Below, piece after piece: positions 1 to 5,313 of a stretch of 10,000 bases of DNA. The DNA is from Betaproteobacteria bacterium. GTDB lineage: Bacteria; Pseudomonadota; Gammaproteobacteria; Burkholderiales; SG8-41. Numbering within the stretch: the first letter of the stretch is position 1; each line of letters starts with the position of its first letter. A model generated the notes under the pieces. It was not told the origin of the DNA and did no database searches. It saw only the letters and a list, made by a program, of their open reading frames with translations. A program made the translations under genes and the position numbers. The DNA lies in assembly GCA_029863175.1 (NCBI GenBank), contig JAOTVX010000069.1:1-10000 (forward strand), written 5' to 3'.

Positions 1-3
1 CTA

Positions 4-31
4 GTAGTATGACACGTTAATTACGAAACAT
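4..31 (+). repeat. Left terminal inverted repeat of the IS630-family element
   Basis: Bases 11-31 are the exact reverse complement of 1162-1182 (21 of 21). Extending outward to base 4 gives 25 matches in 28, with the three mismatches clustered at 7-9. The transposase stop codon (minus strand, 21-23) lies inside this repeat, so the coding region runs into the transposase-binding end. TA at 2-3 is the likely target duplication. Confidence 0.93.
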
Positions 32-827
32 AGTGACTGCCGAGCCTTCGATCTGCATCTTGGCGTGTAAACGTCCAATCGATACATCGTCGTTCGATAT
101 TGCGTTGACGTTGCCACGCGCTGACTTCACGCCGCGTGGTGGCTCGGTCCGTCAATCGTCGCGCGAGGCATTGGCGCTCCAGGATGCTGATCTCGATCTC
201 CGCCATGTTGAGCCAGCTCGCATGCTTGGGCGTGTAGTGAAACTCGACGCGCCGCAGCAGTGCGCGGGCGGCTGCGCGACCCAACACCTCCTCGAAGCAG
301 GAACGAAAGTGGGTGTTGAGGTTATCCAGCACCAGATGGACCCTGCGCGCGGAGGTGTAGGTGCGCTCAAGCAGTTTCTGCACGAAGCCGACGAACTCGG
401 GCTTGGTTCGGGTTTCAGTGACCTTGGCCACCCGCCGCCCGCCCTTGGGTTCGACCGCCACGAACACATTACAGGTGCCCGCGCGCACGTATTCGTAGTC
501 GTATTTGGCGGGCGCCCCAGGCTTCATGGGGCGCGGCGGGCGGCTGTCTTGGATCAATTGCTTGCTCTTCTCGTCGATACAGATCACGGGTTCTTGTTCT
601 CGATAGGGCCGCGCGTAGAGTTCCAGCACGTCGTACATCCGCCGACGGTATTCCTCGGTCAGGGCGCCAATGCACCACATCAGCTTGCGCCAGGGCTTGA
701 GGAGGTTTTTTTTAGCAGCCGGCGAATGCTCTCGCGGCTGATCTCGCGCATCTGCGGGTGGCGGCGCGCCGCCCGGGTGAGCGACACCACCGTCCAGCGC
801 TTGGCCCCCGGTGGCGGGGCAGAGCAT
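21..827 (-). CDS. IS630-family transposase, catalytic frame (OrfB, DDE endonuclease)
   Basis: This frame carries the RNase H-like DDE domain that cuts and joins the element ends. The first Asp is in VICIDEKSKQ (residue 85 of this frame, 184 in the predicted fusion), the second in HLVLDNLNTH (168; 267) and the Glu in HASWLNMAEIE (210; 309). All three motifs are typical of IS630 transposases. The frame is open from an ATG at 827, but its first 38 or so residues are out-of-frame reading of OrfA DNA and are probably not translated. The useful part starts at the A8 run, after KKNLLKPWRK. It is expected to be made only as an OrfA-OrfB fusion by -1 slippage. It ends inside the left inverted repeat. 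All catalytic residues are intact. Confidence 0.88.
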   Translation of the reverse strand: MLCPATGGQALDGGVAHPGGAPPPADARDQPREHSPAAKKNLLKPWRKLMWCIGALTEEYRRRMYDVLELYARPYREQEPVICIDEKSKQLIQDSRPPRPMKPGAPAKYDYEYVRAGTCNVFVAVEPKGGRRVAKVTETRTKPEFVGFVQKLLERTYTSARRVHLVLDNLNTHFRSCFEEVLGRAAARALLRRVEFHYTPKHASWLNMAEIEISILERQCLARRLTDRATTRREVSAWQRQRNIERRCIDWTFTRQDADRRLGSHYVS

Positions 828-1123
828 GCCACGGCGGCCACCTGGGCCTGCGCCTCGTCCCGGTATCGCCGGGGTTTGCCCGGGCGCGCGACATCGTGCA
901 GCGCAAACTCCAGGCCGCCTTCTAGGTATGCAGCCCGGGTGCGCCAGATCGCGGTGCGGCCCACCCCGAGCACCTCCATGATCTGGTGCTCCGGAATCTT
1001 GCGATCCAGCGCCGACAGAATGTGGGCGCGGTTGAACTCGCGCGCCATGTGTGCACCCTTGGATCGAAACGCCAGCACCACCTCACGCTCCCGTTTGCTC
1101 AGACTCAGTTTCGTTTGGTGCAT
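680..1123 (-). CDS. IS630-family transposase, N-terminal frame (OrfA, DNA-binding part)
   Basis: A 147-residue frame with ATG at 1123 and a strong GAGGAGG ribosome site (plus-strand 1131-1137) seven bases upstream. Residues about 10-65 (REREVV, HILSAL, IMEVLGVGRTAIWRTRAAY) fit the helix-turn-helix of IS630 transposases that binds the terminal repeats. Residues about 80-138 form the Arg-rich linker ending in RESIRRLLKK. Alone it lacks every catalytic residue. At the A8 run (706-713 on the plus strand) the frame enters a short tail (TSSSPGAS) and stops. A -1 slip there instead continues into the catalytic frame, giving the family-like junction LLKKNLLKPWRK and a 367-residue protein covering 21-1123, a normal length for the family. 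The free OrfA product could act as a DNA-binding inhibitor; that is inference. Confidence 0.88.
   Translation of the reverse strand: MHQTKLSLSKREREVVLAFRSKGAHMAREFNRAHILSALDRKIPEHQIMEVLGVGRTAIWRTRAAYLEGGLEFALHDVARPGKPRRYRDEAQAQVAAVACSAPPPGAKRWTVVSLTRAARRHPQMREISRESIRRLLKKTSSSPGAS
706..713 (-). promoter_or_regulatory. A8 slippery run, predicted -1 frameshift site in the IS630-type transposase
   Basis: On the minus strand the OrfA codons read CTA AAA AAA ACC, which contains the classical A_AAA_AAA slip heptamer. Slipping back one base gives AAA AAA AAC CTC, which enters the catalytic frame at the residue where intact IS630 transposases continue (LKKNLLKPW). A weak GGCGC/GCGCC stem can form a little downstream. 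A one-base indel in a decayed copy would look the same, but both ends and all catalytic residues are intact. Confidence 0.7.
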
Positions 1124-1161
1124 CGCGCGCCCTCCTCAGGCTGTGGAGATGCGCCATTATA

Positions 1162-1189
1162 ATGTTTCGTAATTAACGTGTCACGATAC
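1162..1189 (-). repeat. Right terminal inverted repeat of the IS630-family element
   Basis: Reverse complement of 4-31, with 21 consecutive identities at the inner part (1162-1182) and three mismatches near the tip. It is followed by TA at 1190-1191, the second copy of the target duplication. The transposase start is 38 bases inside this end, so any transposase promoter must overlap the repeat. Confidence 0.93.
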
Positions 1190-1252
1190 TAGCGGAAGAC
1201 GCGAGGCAATTGCTTGGCCCGTGACAGCGCCGCGACACCACGGCGGTTCCGA

Positions 1253-1612
1253 CTACTTCTTCCTGGCGATGATCTGATCCTTGATTCCGTCGTAGACCGA
1301 CTGGGGAACGATCTTTCTCTGTACCAGTTCATCCTTTCTGGCGTAGGGCCGCTTCTTGACGATGCTCTTGGCGCGGGCTTCGCCAATCCCCGGCAGGGCC
1401 ATCAACTGCTCAGCACTGGCCCGGTTGATGTCAATGAGGTCGGCCTTGTCCTGGGCAGCGGCTGGTTTGGTCGAAGCAGCAGACTTGGTCGATGCGGAAG
1501 ACTTGGTCGATACGGCGGGTTTAGTCGAAGACTGGATGTCCTTGTCAGGCCCGCAGCCAAGCGCGGTAAGGGCGAGGGTCAGGGCGAGCAAAACAGCAAG
1601 AAGGCGGTTCAT
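1253..1612 (-). CDS. ComEA-like helix-hairpin-helix lipoprotein
   Basis: A 119-residue protein. The start is taken at ATG 1612, not an in-frame upstream ATG at 1639, because a GGGAGA ribosome site lies six bases before it and a signal sequence begins at once. Residues 1-19 form a hydrophobic leader ending ALGC, so Cys20 is probably lipid-modified; Ala at -3 makes the lipobox slightly non-standard. Residues 28-52 are a low-complexity linker of repeated Ser-Thr-Lys units. Residues 58-119 are a ComEA-type double helix-hairpin-helix domain (LIDINRASAEQL, LPGIGEARA), which binds DNA non-specifically. ComEA captures incoming DNA in the periplasm during natural transformation, but short stand-alone HhH proteins like this are also common outside competence operons. 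No competence partner is visible, so a transformation role is inference. The downstream end is close to the IS630 insertion but intact. Confidence 0.85.
   Translation of the reverse strand: MNRLLAVLLALTLALTALGCGPDKDIQSSTKPAVSTKSSASTKSAASTKPAAAQDKADLIDINRASAEQLMALPGIGEARAKSIVKKRPYARKDELVQRKIVPQSVYDGIKDQIIARKK
1466..1537 (-). repeat. Four imperfect 18-base tandem repeats coding the Ser-Thr-Lys linker
   Basis: Units at 1466-1483, 1484-1501, 1502-1519 and 1520-1537 share the plus-strand core TTGGTCGA (TTAGTCGA in the last). Each encodes about six residues of the STK(P/S)A(A/V) linker of the HhH lipoprotein. The period is a multiple of three, so gain or loss of a unit changes linker length without breaking the frame. 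Confidence 0.75.
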
Positions 1613-1762
1613 TCTTTTCTCCCTATACTGGCGAAGCAACTATTGCCGTTTGAAGCGTCTCCGCTCCCAAGGCGTAGCGCTTTAGTATAAATGCTATGAA
1701 TGGGAAGAGGGCCCATTGAACGGCGTCGCATGCAGAGCGACCTTTGCGGTGAAGCTTTAATC

Positions 1763-1790
1763 ATTGTCCATTCACCATTTACTATTCACC
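1763..1790 (+). repeat. Heptad repeat block upstream of the dehydrogenase gene
   Basis: Four in-phase 7-base units: ATTGTCC, ATTCACC, ATTTACT, ATTCACC. They lie 50 bases before the dehydrogenase start, in its presumed 5' untranslated region. The units resemble, less strictly, the TCATCAC-type heptads before the hydrolase gene. Confidence 0.6.
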
Positions 1791-1840
1791 CTTTATGTTG
1801 TTCCAGCAGCAGGTGAAATGTTTGAGAGGAGAAGCGAGTA

Positions 1841-2596
1841 ATGGGTGAACTGAACGGAAAAGCGGCGCTCATCACGGGCGCGTCGCGTGGAATCGGTAAA
1901 GCGGTGGCGCTGCGGCTCGCCGCGGAGGGCGCCGCGGTTTACGTCGGGGCGGACGGCACCGAGGCGGAGCTCCAAGAAGTCGAACGGGCGTGCCGGAAGG
2001 CGGGCGCCTCGGATGCCGCCTGGGGCGTGCATGACCTCGCGCGCGTGGGAGCAGCCGAGGCCATGGTCGCCTCAGCCCAGCAGCGAATGGGCCGAATCGA
2101 CATCCTGGTCAACAATGCCGGCATCCGGGTCCGCAAGGCTTTCGGGGAGTTCACGCAAGAGGAATACGATCGCGTGATGGCGGTGAACCTGCGCGCTCCT
2201 TTTTTTGCGAGCCAGGCGGTCCTCCCCATCATGCGAGCCCAGCGCGGCGGGCACATCGTTCACATGGCAAGCCAGCTCGGCATTGTCGCCTCGCGCTACG
2301 GTTCGGTGTACAACATTACGAAGGCGGGCCTCATCCAGCTCACCCGCGCAATGGCCCTGGAGCTCTCGGCCGAAGGCATCTCGGTCAACGCCGTCTGTCC
2401 GGGTCCCGTGTCCACCGAGGGGTTCCTCGCGGGCCGGAATCCCGGCGAGCTCGAGCAGCGCGCGCGCGACGTTCCGATCGGCCGCTTCGGAACCGTCGAA
2501 GAGGTCGCTGGCGTGGTTGCGTTTCTGCTTTCCAAGGAGGCCGCCTATGTGTGCGGCCACGCGCTCGTGATGGACGGTGGATACATTATTCATTAG
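1841..2596 (+). CDS. Short-chain dehydrogenase/reductase (classical SDR family)
   Basis: A 251-residue cytosolic NAD(P)(H)-dependent oxidoreductase of normal length for classical SDRs. The Rossmann fold begins with TGASRGIG (12-19), followed by NNAG (91-94), the structural Asn116, catalytic Ser144, the YNITK active site (Tyr157, Lys161) and the PG after the last core strand (187-188). All catalytic residues are present. Overall it resembles FabG-like and gluconate 5-dehydrogenase-like SDRs that interconvert a ketone and a secondary alcohol, but the substrate cannot be read from sequence. The ATG at 1841 has GAGGAGAAG about eight bases upstream. The gene stands alone, with spacers of about 230 and 342 bases on its sides. 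It is bracketed by heptad repeats. Confidence 0.9.
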   Translation: MGELNGKAALITGASRGIGKAVALRLAAEGAAVYVGADGTEAELQEVERACRKAGASDAAWGVHDLARVGAAEAMVASAQQRMGRIDILVNNAGIRVRKAFGEFTQEEYDRVMAVNLRAPFFASQAVLPIMRAQRGGHIVHMASQLGIVASRYGSVYNITKAGLIQLTRAMALELSAEGISVNAVCPGPVSTEGFLAGRNPGELEQRARDVPIGRFGTVEEVAGVVAFLLSKEAAYVCGHALVMDGGYIIH

Positions 2597-2598
2597 GC

Positions 2599-2626
2599 GT
2601 GACGAGTGATGGCTTCGGAGTGACTA
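2599..2626 (+). repeat. Heptad repeat block directly after the dehydrogenase stop
   Basis: Two bases after the TAG stop come in-phase units GTGACGA, GTGATGG, a diverged CTTCGGA, and GTGACTA. They are the reverse-complement type of the heptads found upstream of genes. Bases 2595-2612 match 5078-5095, the start of the block after the hydrolase gene, at 16 of 18 positions. Confidence 0.65.
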
Positions 2627-2670
2627 GAAGTCATCTCAAAGGCCCAAAACGCACGCGCCCATCCTCATCC

Positions 2671-2701
2671 CTTCCCCTTCTCCTAAATGGAGAAGGGGAA
2701 G
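2671..2701. repeat. Perfect 13-base inverted repeat (hairpin) in the 2597-2938 spacer
   Basis: Arm CTTCCCCTTCTCC (2671-2683), loop TAAAT, arm GGAGAAGGGGAAG (2689-2701). The stem is perfect. No T-run follows on either strand, so it is not a standard intrinsic terminator. It looks like one of the dispersed CT/GA-rich palindromic intergenic repeats common in proteobacteria. Confidence 0.75.
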
Positions 2702-2713
2702 CTCGAGCCTTCT

Positions 2714-2733
2714 CTCTCCCTTGAGGGGGAGAG
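2714..2733. repeat. Second CT/GA-rich hairpin in the same spacer
   Basis: Arm CTCTCCC (2714-2720), loop TTGAGG, arm GGGAGAG (2727-2733). It lies 12 bases after the first hairpin and has similar composition, so the pair probably belongs to one composite intergenic repeat unit. There is no T-run. Confidence 0.55.
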
Positions 2734-2778
2734 GTCGGGAGTGAGGGTAGGAGGGGCGAGGTTGAGGGACTGAACGCC

Positions 2779-2837
2779 GATAGACGCCGATAAGAAGAAA
2801 TGTATTGATTTGCAGCAGTTTTCTGTCCGCGTTTATC
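2779..2837. repeat. Imperfect inverted repeat of the GATAAACGCGGACAG type
   Basis: GATAGACGCCGATAAG (2779-2794) is an imperfect reverse complement of CTGTCCGCGTTTATC (2823-2837). The left arm also holds a direct repeat of ACGCCGATA (2774-2782, 2784-2792). With the two CT/GA hairpins this accounts for most of the 342-base gene-free spacer. The remaining 2838-2938 shows no feature I can support apart from the start region of the glycosylase gene. Confidence 0.45.
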
Positions 2838-2938
2838 TGCGGCTAATATTGTTTTTCGATTTTTGAGATACATTCTACTCAGCACTAGATGGAGCCCATT
2901 GAGCATTTTTCCCGGCACTGCGGTCTCGCCTGCAGGAA

Positions 2939-3502
2939 ATGACGGTGAAAACACTTCCGGACTATCTGCGCGAAGGGCTCGACATCGTCTCGGTCGGGCT
3001 CAATCCCTCTGTGTACTCGGCCGGACGGGGATTCTACTTCGCGCGCGGACAAAACCGCTTCTGGCGGGCGCTAAACGCGTCGAAACTGGTGCGCCGGACG
3101 CTCACGCCGGGCAATGCGGCCATCAAGGAACTGTTCCGCGATCACAGCATCGGCTTCACCGACCTCGTGAAACGGCCGAGCGCCGGCGCCGGGGACCTGA
3201 CTCCAGCCGATTTCAAGCACTGGGCGCCGGTGCTGCACGAGAAGCTGCTGCGCTATGCGCCGCGCATCGCGTGGTTTCATGGCAAGGTCGCCTACCAGAA
3301 CTACCTGCGCCATGTGGAGGCCGTGAGGGAGGAGATTGAGTGGGGCGAGCAGCCGCGAACCATCGGCAAGAGCTGCGTCTTCGTCACACCGAATCCAAGC
3401 GGTGCGAACGCAACCTTCGCGCTGGCCGACCTGATCGCCGCCTACGACGAGCTCGCGCGCCTACGCGACCGGCTTACCTTGGCGAAAAAAGGTCGGAGCT
3501 GA
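2939..3502 (+). CDS. mug: Mug/TDG-type mismatch-specific uracil-DNA glycosylase
   Basis: A 187-residue DNA repair enzyme predicted to excise uracil or thymine opposite guanine, leaving an abasic site for base excision repair. The active-site loop VGLNPSVYSAGRGFYFA (19-35) matches the GINPG...AGTGFPFA segment of E. coli Mug, with Asn22 as the catalytic-type Asn. NRFW (39-42), HGKVAY (114-119) and the DNA-intercalation motif NPSGANA (152-158) also fit. Family members run about 165-190 residues. For the start, ATG 2939 has AGGAA only a base or so upstream, which is too close. GTG 2945, beginning MKTLPDYLREG, has the same AGGAA at a normal six-base distance and may be the true start. The gene is single, between two repeat-filled spacers. 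Confidence 0.9.
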   Translation: MTVKTLPDYLREGLDIVSVGLNPSVYSAGRGFYFARGQNRFWRALNASKLVRRTLTPGNAAIKELFRDHSIGFTDLVKRPSAGAGDLTPADFKHWAPVLHEKLLRYAPRIAWFHGKVAYQNYLRHVEAVREEIEWGEQPRTIGKSCVFVTPNPSGANATFALADLIAAYDELARLRDRLTLAKKGRS

Positions 3503-3516
3503 AACGACCGAGCAAG

Positions 3517-3537
3517 AAAAGGTGTCAGGAACCTTTT
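3517..3537. terminator. Hairpin after the glycosylase gene, possible terminator or dispersed repeat
   Basis: AAAAGGT (3517-3523), loop GTCAGGA, ACCTTTT (3531-3537), followed by one more T and then CC. It starts 14 bases after the stop codon. The stem is AT-rich and short for an intrinsic terminator but reads A-run/T-run in both directions. The surrounding GGTGTCAGGAACC resembles palindromic intergenic repeats seen in proteobacteria, so either reading is possible. Confidence 0.4.
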
Positions 3538-3630
3538 TCCTGCGAAATTGCGGTCTGGTCGGATCGTGTGCTACGTTTTGCCTCCGCCCGGGTCATACGG
3601 CGTGAAGAATAGTGGATCGACAACGTTTAA

Positions 3631-3705
3631 AGCTTCACCGCAAAGGTCGCGAAGGACGCGAAGAAACAGGAAAGCTTTACCGCGGAGGTCGCCAAGGACG
3701 CAAAG
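3631..3705 (+). repeat. Two 33-base direct repeats in the 3503-3822 spacer
   Basis: Units 3631-3663 and 3673-3705 begin AGCTTCACCGC and AGCTTTACCGC and share 28 of 33 bases, separated by nine bases. The core AAGGACGC is itself part of a loose six-to-nine-base periodicity (GGTCGCGAAGGACGCGAAG). No reading frame of note runs through them. They fill part of the 320-base spacer, whose other contents are the hairpin at 3517 and the heptad block at 3742. Confidence 0.7.
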
Positions 3706-3741
3706 GTAACGCCACGGGTGGCATACAGGGAAAGCCCTGAG

Positions 3742-3811
3742 TCATCCTTCCGCCCTCATCCTTCATCCTTTACGGCTCATCACCCGTCACTCATCACGCA
3801 TGACTCACAAC
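3742..3811 (+). repeat. Ten in-phase heptads upstream of the hydrolase gene
   Basis: Seven-base units run without phase change for 70 bases: TCATCCT, TCCGCCC, TCATCCT, TCATCCT, TTACGGC, TCATCAC, CCGTCAC, TCATCAC, GCATGAC, TCACAAC. The block ends exactly where the AAGGAGG ribosome site begins. Bases 3780-3799 are the exact reverse complement of 5080-5099 beyond the gene. Confidence 0.85.
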
Positions 3812-3818
3812 AAGGAGG
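3812..3818 (+). promoter_or_regulatory. Strong ribosome binding site fixing a TTG start
   Basis: AAGGAGG lies four bases before TTG 3823. The open frame extends further upstream to a GTG at 3718, but that extra stretch is mostly the heptad repeat and lacks a comparable site, so the TTG is the better start. Confidence 0.8.
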
Positions 3819-3822
3819 CACT

Positions 3823-5070
3823 TTGATTCCCCCGACCGACAAAACCGGCAGCCTGCGTTCCGAGAGGCGCCGCGACAACCAGCAGTGGCTGCTCGACTGG
3901 ATGGTCAAGACCACCGGCCGGACCCACAATTTCGCCTACGATCATCGCGAGATTCCGGCCGAGGTCAAAACCTACCGGCAGATCCCGCGCGTGATGGAGA
4001 AGGTGGGCCGTCACCAGCAGGCCATCGCCCGCGCCGCCGAGGCCGCCGGGCACCGGCAGACGGCGTGCGAGCTCTACTACAAGGCGTGCGAACAATACCG
4101 CATTGCCCAGCACGCGATCTTTGTCGACGACCACCCGGACAAGATCTTCCTCCACGGGAAGCTCATTGAATCGTTCGAGGGCTGCACGCGCACGGCGGAC
4201 TATCCCATCGAGCGGGTCGAGATCGACTGGGAGGGCGTGAAGATCCAGTGCAACTTCCACAAGGTTCCCGGCGCCAAGAAGCTGCCGACGATCCTCTCGA
4301 TCCCCGGGATGGACCAGACCAAGGAAGCGGTGCCCGATCCGAGCAACAATCTGTTCATCAAGCGCGGCATGAACGTGCTGTGCGTGGACGGCCCCGGCCA
4401 GGGCATGAGTAACCTGAGAAAAATCCGCGTCACCGCCGACAACCACGAGCGCGCCACGAGCGCGTGCGTCGACTGGCTCACCAAGCAGCCCGAAGTGGAT
4501 CCCGCATGCATCGGGGTCATGGGGATCTCGATGGGTTCCTACTGGAGCAACCGGCTTGCCGCGCATGACAGCCGCGTGAAGGCGATCGCCAGTTCGGCCG
4601 CCAACTACGGCACCAAGAAGGCGATCTTCGAAGAGGCCTCGCCGCGCTTCAAGCAGATCTTCATGTACATGGCCGGCATTCACGACGAGGCCGAGTTCGA
4701 CAAGATGGCGGAGAAGATGCACCTCTTCGGCTACGGCTCCAAGGTCAAGTGCTACTCGCTGATGGTCCTGGGCGAGTACGATCCCTTGTGCCACCTCGAG
4801 GAAGGCCTGGCGTATTTCGAGGACGTCGCGGGCCCGAAGGAGATCTGGATACTCGAGAACGAGAACCACGTGCCGCGGCCCAGCCGCAACTTCGGCGGCA
4901 TGCTCGCCGATCCGCTCGTGGCCGACTGGCTCAAGGACGCTTTGCTGGGCAAGAAGCCGCGCGATCTCAACAAGGCCGTGTTCGTCCACGACCGCACCGG
5001 CGAAGGGCCCTACAGCCCCCAAGTCCGCGGCGTGGAGGATGTGTATCTGGGGAGGCGCCTTGAGATCTGA
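3823..5070 (+). CDS. Alpha/beta hydrolase, FrsA / 2,6-dihydroxypseudooxynicotine hydrolase-like
   Basis: A 415-residue protein from TTG 3823, without signal peptide, so cytosolic. Residues about 10-140 are a helical N-terminal region (WLLDWMVKTTG, IARAAEAAGHRQTACELYY), as in FrsA and the DHPON hydrolase family. The alpha/beta hydrolase core follows, with the oxyanion strand TILSIPGMDQTKE (156-168), nucleophile elbow GISMG (234-238, Ser236), acid in LGEYDPL (Asp320) and His349 in ENENHVPR. The triad is complete. Members of this group cleave C-C bonds of ring-derived diketones or act as esterases; the substrate here is unknown. The gene stands alone on the plus strand and converges with the dctPQM operon. 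It is bracketed by inverted heptad blocks. An unrelated acyl-peptide hydrolase-like role is less likely because of the helical N-terminal part. Confidence 0.85.
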   Translation: MIPPTDKTGSLRSERRRDNQQWLLDWMVKTTGRTHNFAYDHREIPAEVKTYRQIPRVMEKVGRHQQAIARAAEAAGHRQTACELYYKACEQYRIAQHAIFVDDHPDKIFLHGKLIESFEGCTRTADYPIERVEIDWEGVKIQCNFHKVPGAKKLPTILSIPGMDQTKEAVPDPSNNLFIKRGMNVLCVDGPGQGMSNLRKIRVTADNHERATSACVDWLTKQPEVDPACIGVMGISMGSYWSNRLAAHDSRVKAIASSAANYGTKKAIFEEASPRFKQIFMYMAGIHDEAEFDKMAEKMHLFGYGSKVKCYSLMVLGEYDPLCHLEEGLAYFEDVAGPKEIWILENENHVPRPSRNFGGMLADPLVADWLKDALLGKKPRDLNKAVFVHDRTGEGPYSPQVRGVEDVYLGRRLEI

Positions 5071-5081
5071 TTTGATAAGGC

Positions 5082-5130
5082 GTGATGAGTGACGGGTGAC
5101 AGGTGACGGGTGATAGGTGATGGGTGACGA
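5082..5130 (+). repeat. Seven tandem GTGAYRR heptads after the hydrolase gene
   Basis: Units GTGATGA, GTGACGG, GTGACAG, GTGACGG, GTGATAG, GTGATGG, GTGACGA follow each other without interruption, starting 11 bases after the hydrolase stop. They are reverse complements of the TCATCAC/CCGTCAC heptads before that gene. Bases 5080-5099 pair exactly with 3780-3799. Confidence 0.9.
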
Positions 5131-5133
5131 GGG

Positions 5134-5274
5134 TCAGTTAGCTTCCGATTTGAGCGCCCTGCGCAGGCTCCTCACCAGCTTGCCGACACGAGTCGCCTGC
5201 GCAAAAGACTGCGCTCCGGACTTTGGATAGCCCAGCCGAACCGCCAGCACGAGTTGAGTTTCCAGATCGGCCAT
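5134..5274 (-). CDS. Possible small ORF downstream of dctM (46 residues, unknown)
   Basis: From ATG 5274 the minus strand encodes 46 residues starting MADLETQLVLAVRLGYPKSG and ending in a basic stretch with VGKLVRSLRRALKSEAN. I do not recognise it. It lies in the same frame as dctM, 13 sense codons after the dctM stop, and has only a weak GGAT-like ribosome site. It could be a small gene at the end of the TRAP operon, a remnant of an older dctM C-terminus or another gene, or chance. It ends next to the heptad repeat. Confidence 0.25.
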   Translation of the reverse strand: MADLETQLVLAVRLGYPKSGAQSFAQATRVGKLVRSLRRALKSEAN

Positions 5275-5313
5275 CGATCCGCCGGTAATCGCAGTCTTGA
5301 TTCCCGCATCGGC

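Larger units (their letters stand above)
4..1189 (-). mobile_element. Complete IS630-family insertion sequence
   Basis: A 1186-base element bounded by near-perfect terminal inverted repeats (4-31 and 1162-1189), encoding on the minus strand a DDE transposase split into two overlapping frames. Directly outside the ends are C-TA (1-3) and TA-G (1190-1192). This is what insertion at the TA of a CTAG target with TA duplication would leave, and it is the target preference known for IS630-type elements. Both ends and both frames are present, so the copy looks complete and possibly active. The window begins one base outside the target duplication, so the left-hand neighbour is not visible; the right-hand neighbour is the ComEA-like gene, whose stop is 61 bases away. 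Confidence 0.93.

Noticed and set aside
33..1172. Long open frame (379 codons) on the plus strand across the IS630-type element
   Set aside because: It is antisense to the transposase frames, which have clear family motifs and ribosome site; the product resembles nothing and is a GC-rich shadow.
1684..1689. Minus-strand TATACT as a -10 box for the HhH lipoprotein gene
   Set aside because: Good -10 match about 70 bases before the start, but no acceptable -35 at 16-18 bases, so not listed as a feature.
2671..2733. Intrinsic terminator for the dehydrogenase gene
   Set aside because: Both hairpins are strong but neither is followed by a T-run on either strand; treated as intergenic palindromic repeats.
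2863..3339. Plus-strand frame overlapping the start of the glycosylase gene
   Set aside because: Runs out of frame through the Mug coding region and has no recognisable motif.
3742..3811. CRISPR array
   Set aside because: The units are 7 bases with no spacers and no cas genes are near; it is a short tandem repeat.
3805..5022. Minus-strand frame of 405 codons opposite the hydrolase
   Set aside because: Antisense shadow caused by GC-rich third positions; the plus-strand gene has a complete catalytic triad.
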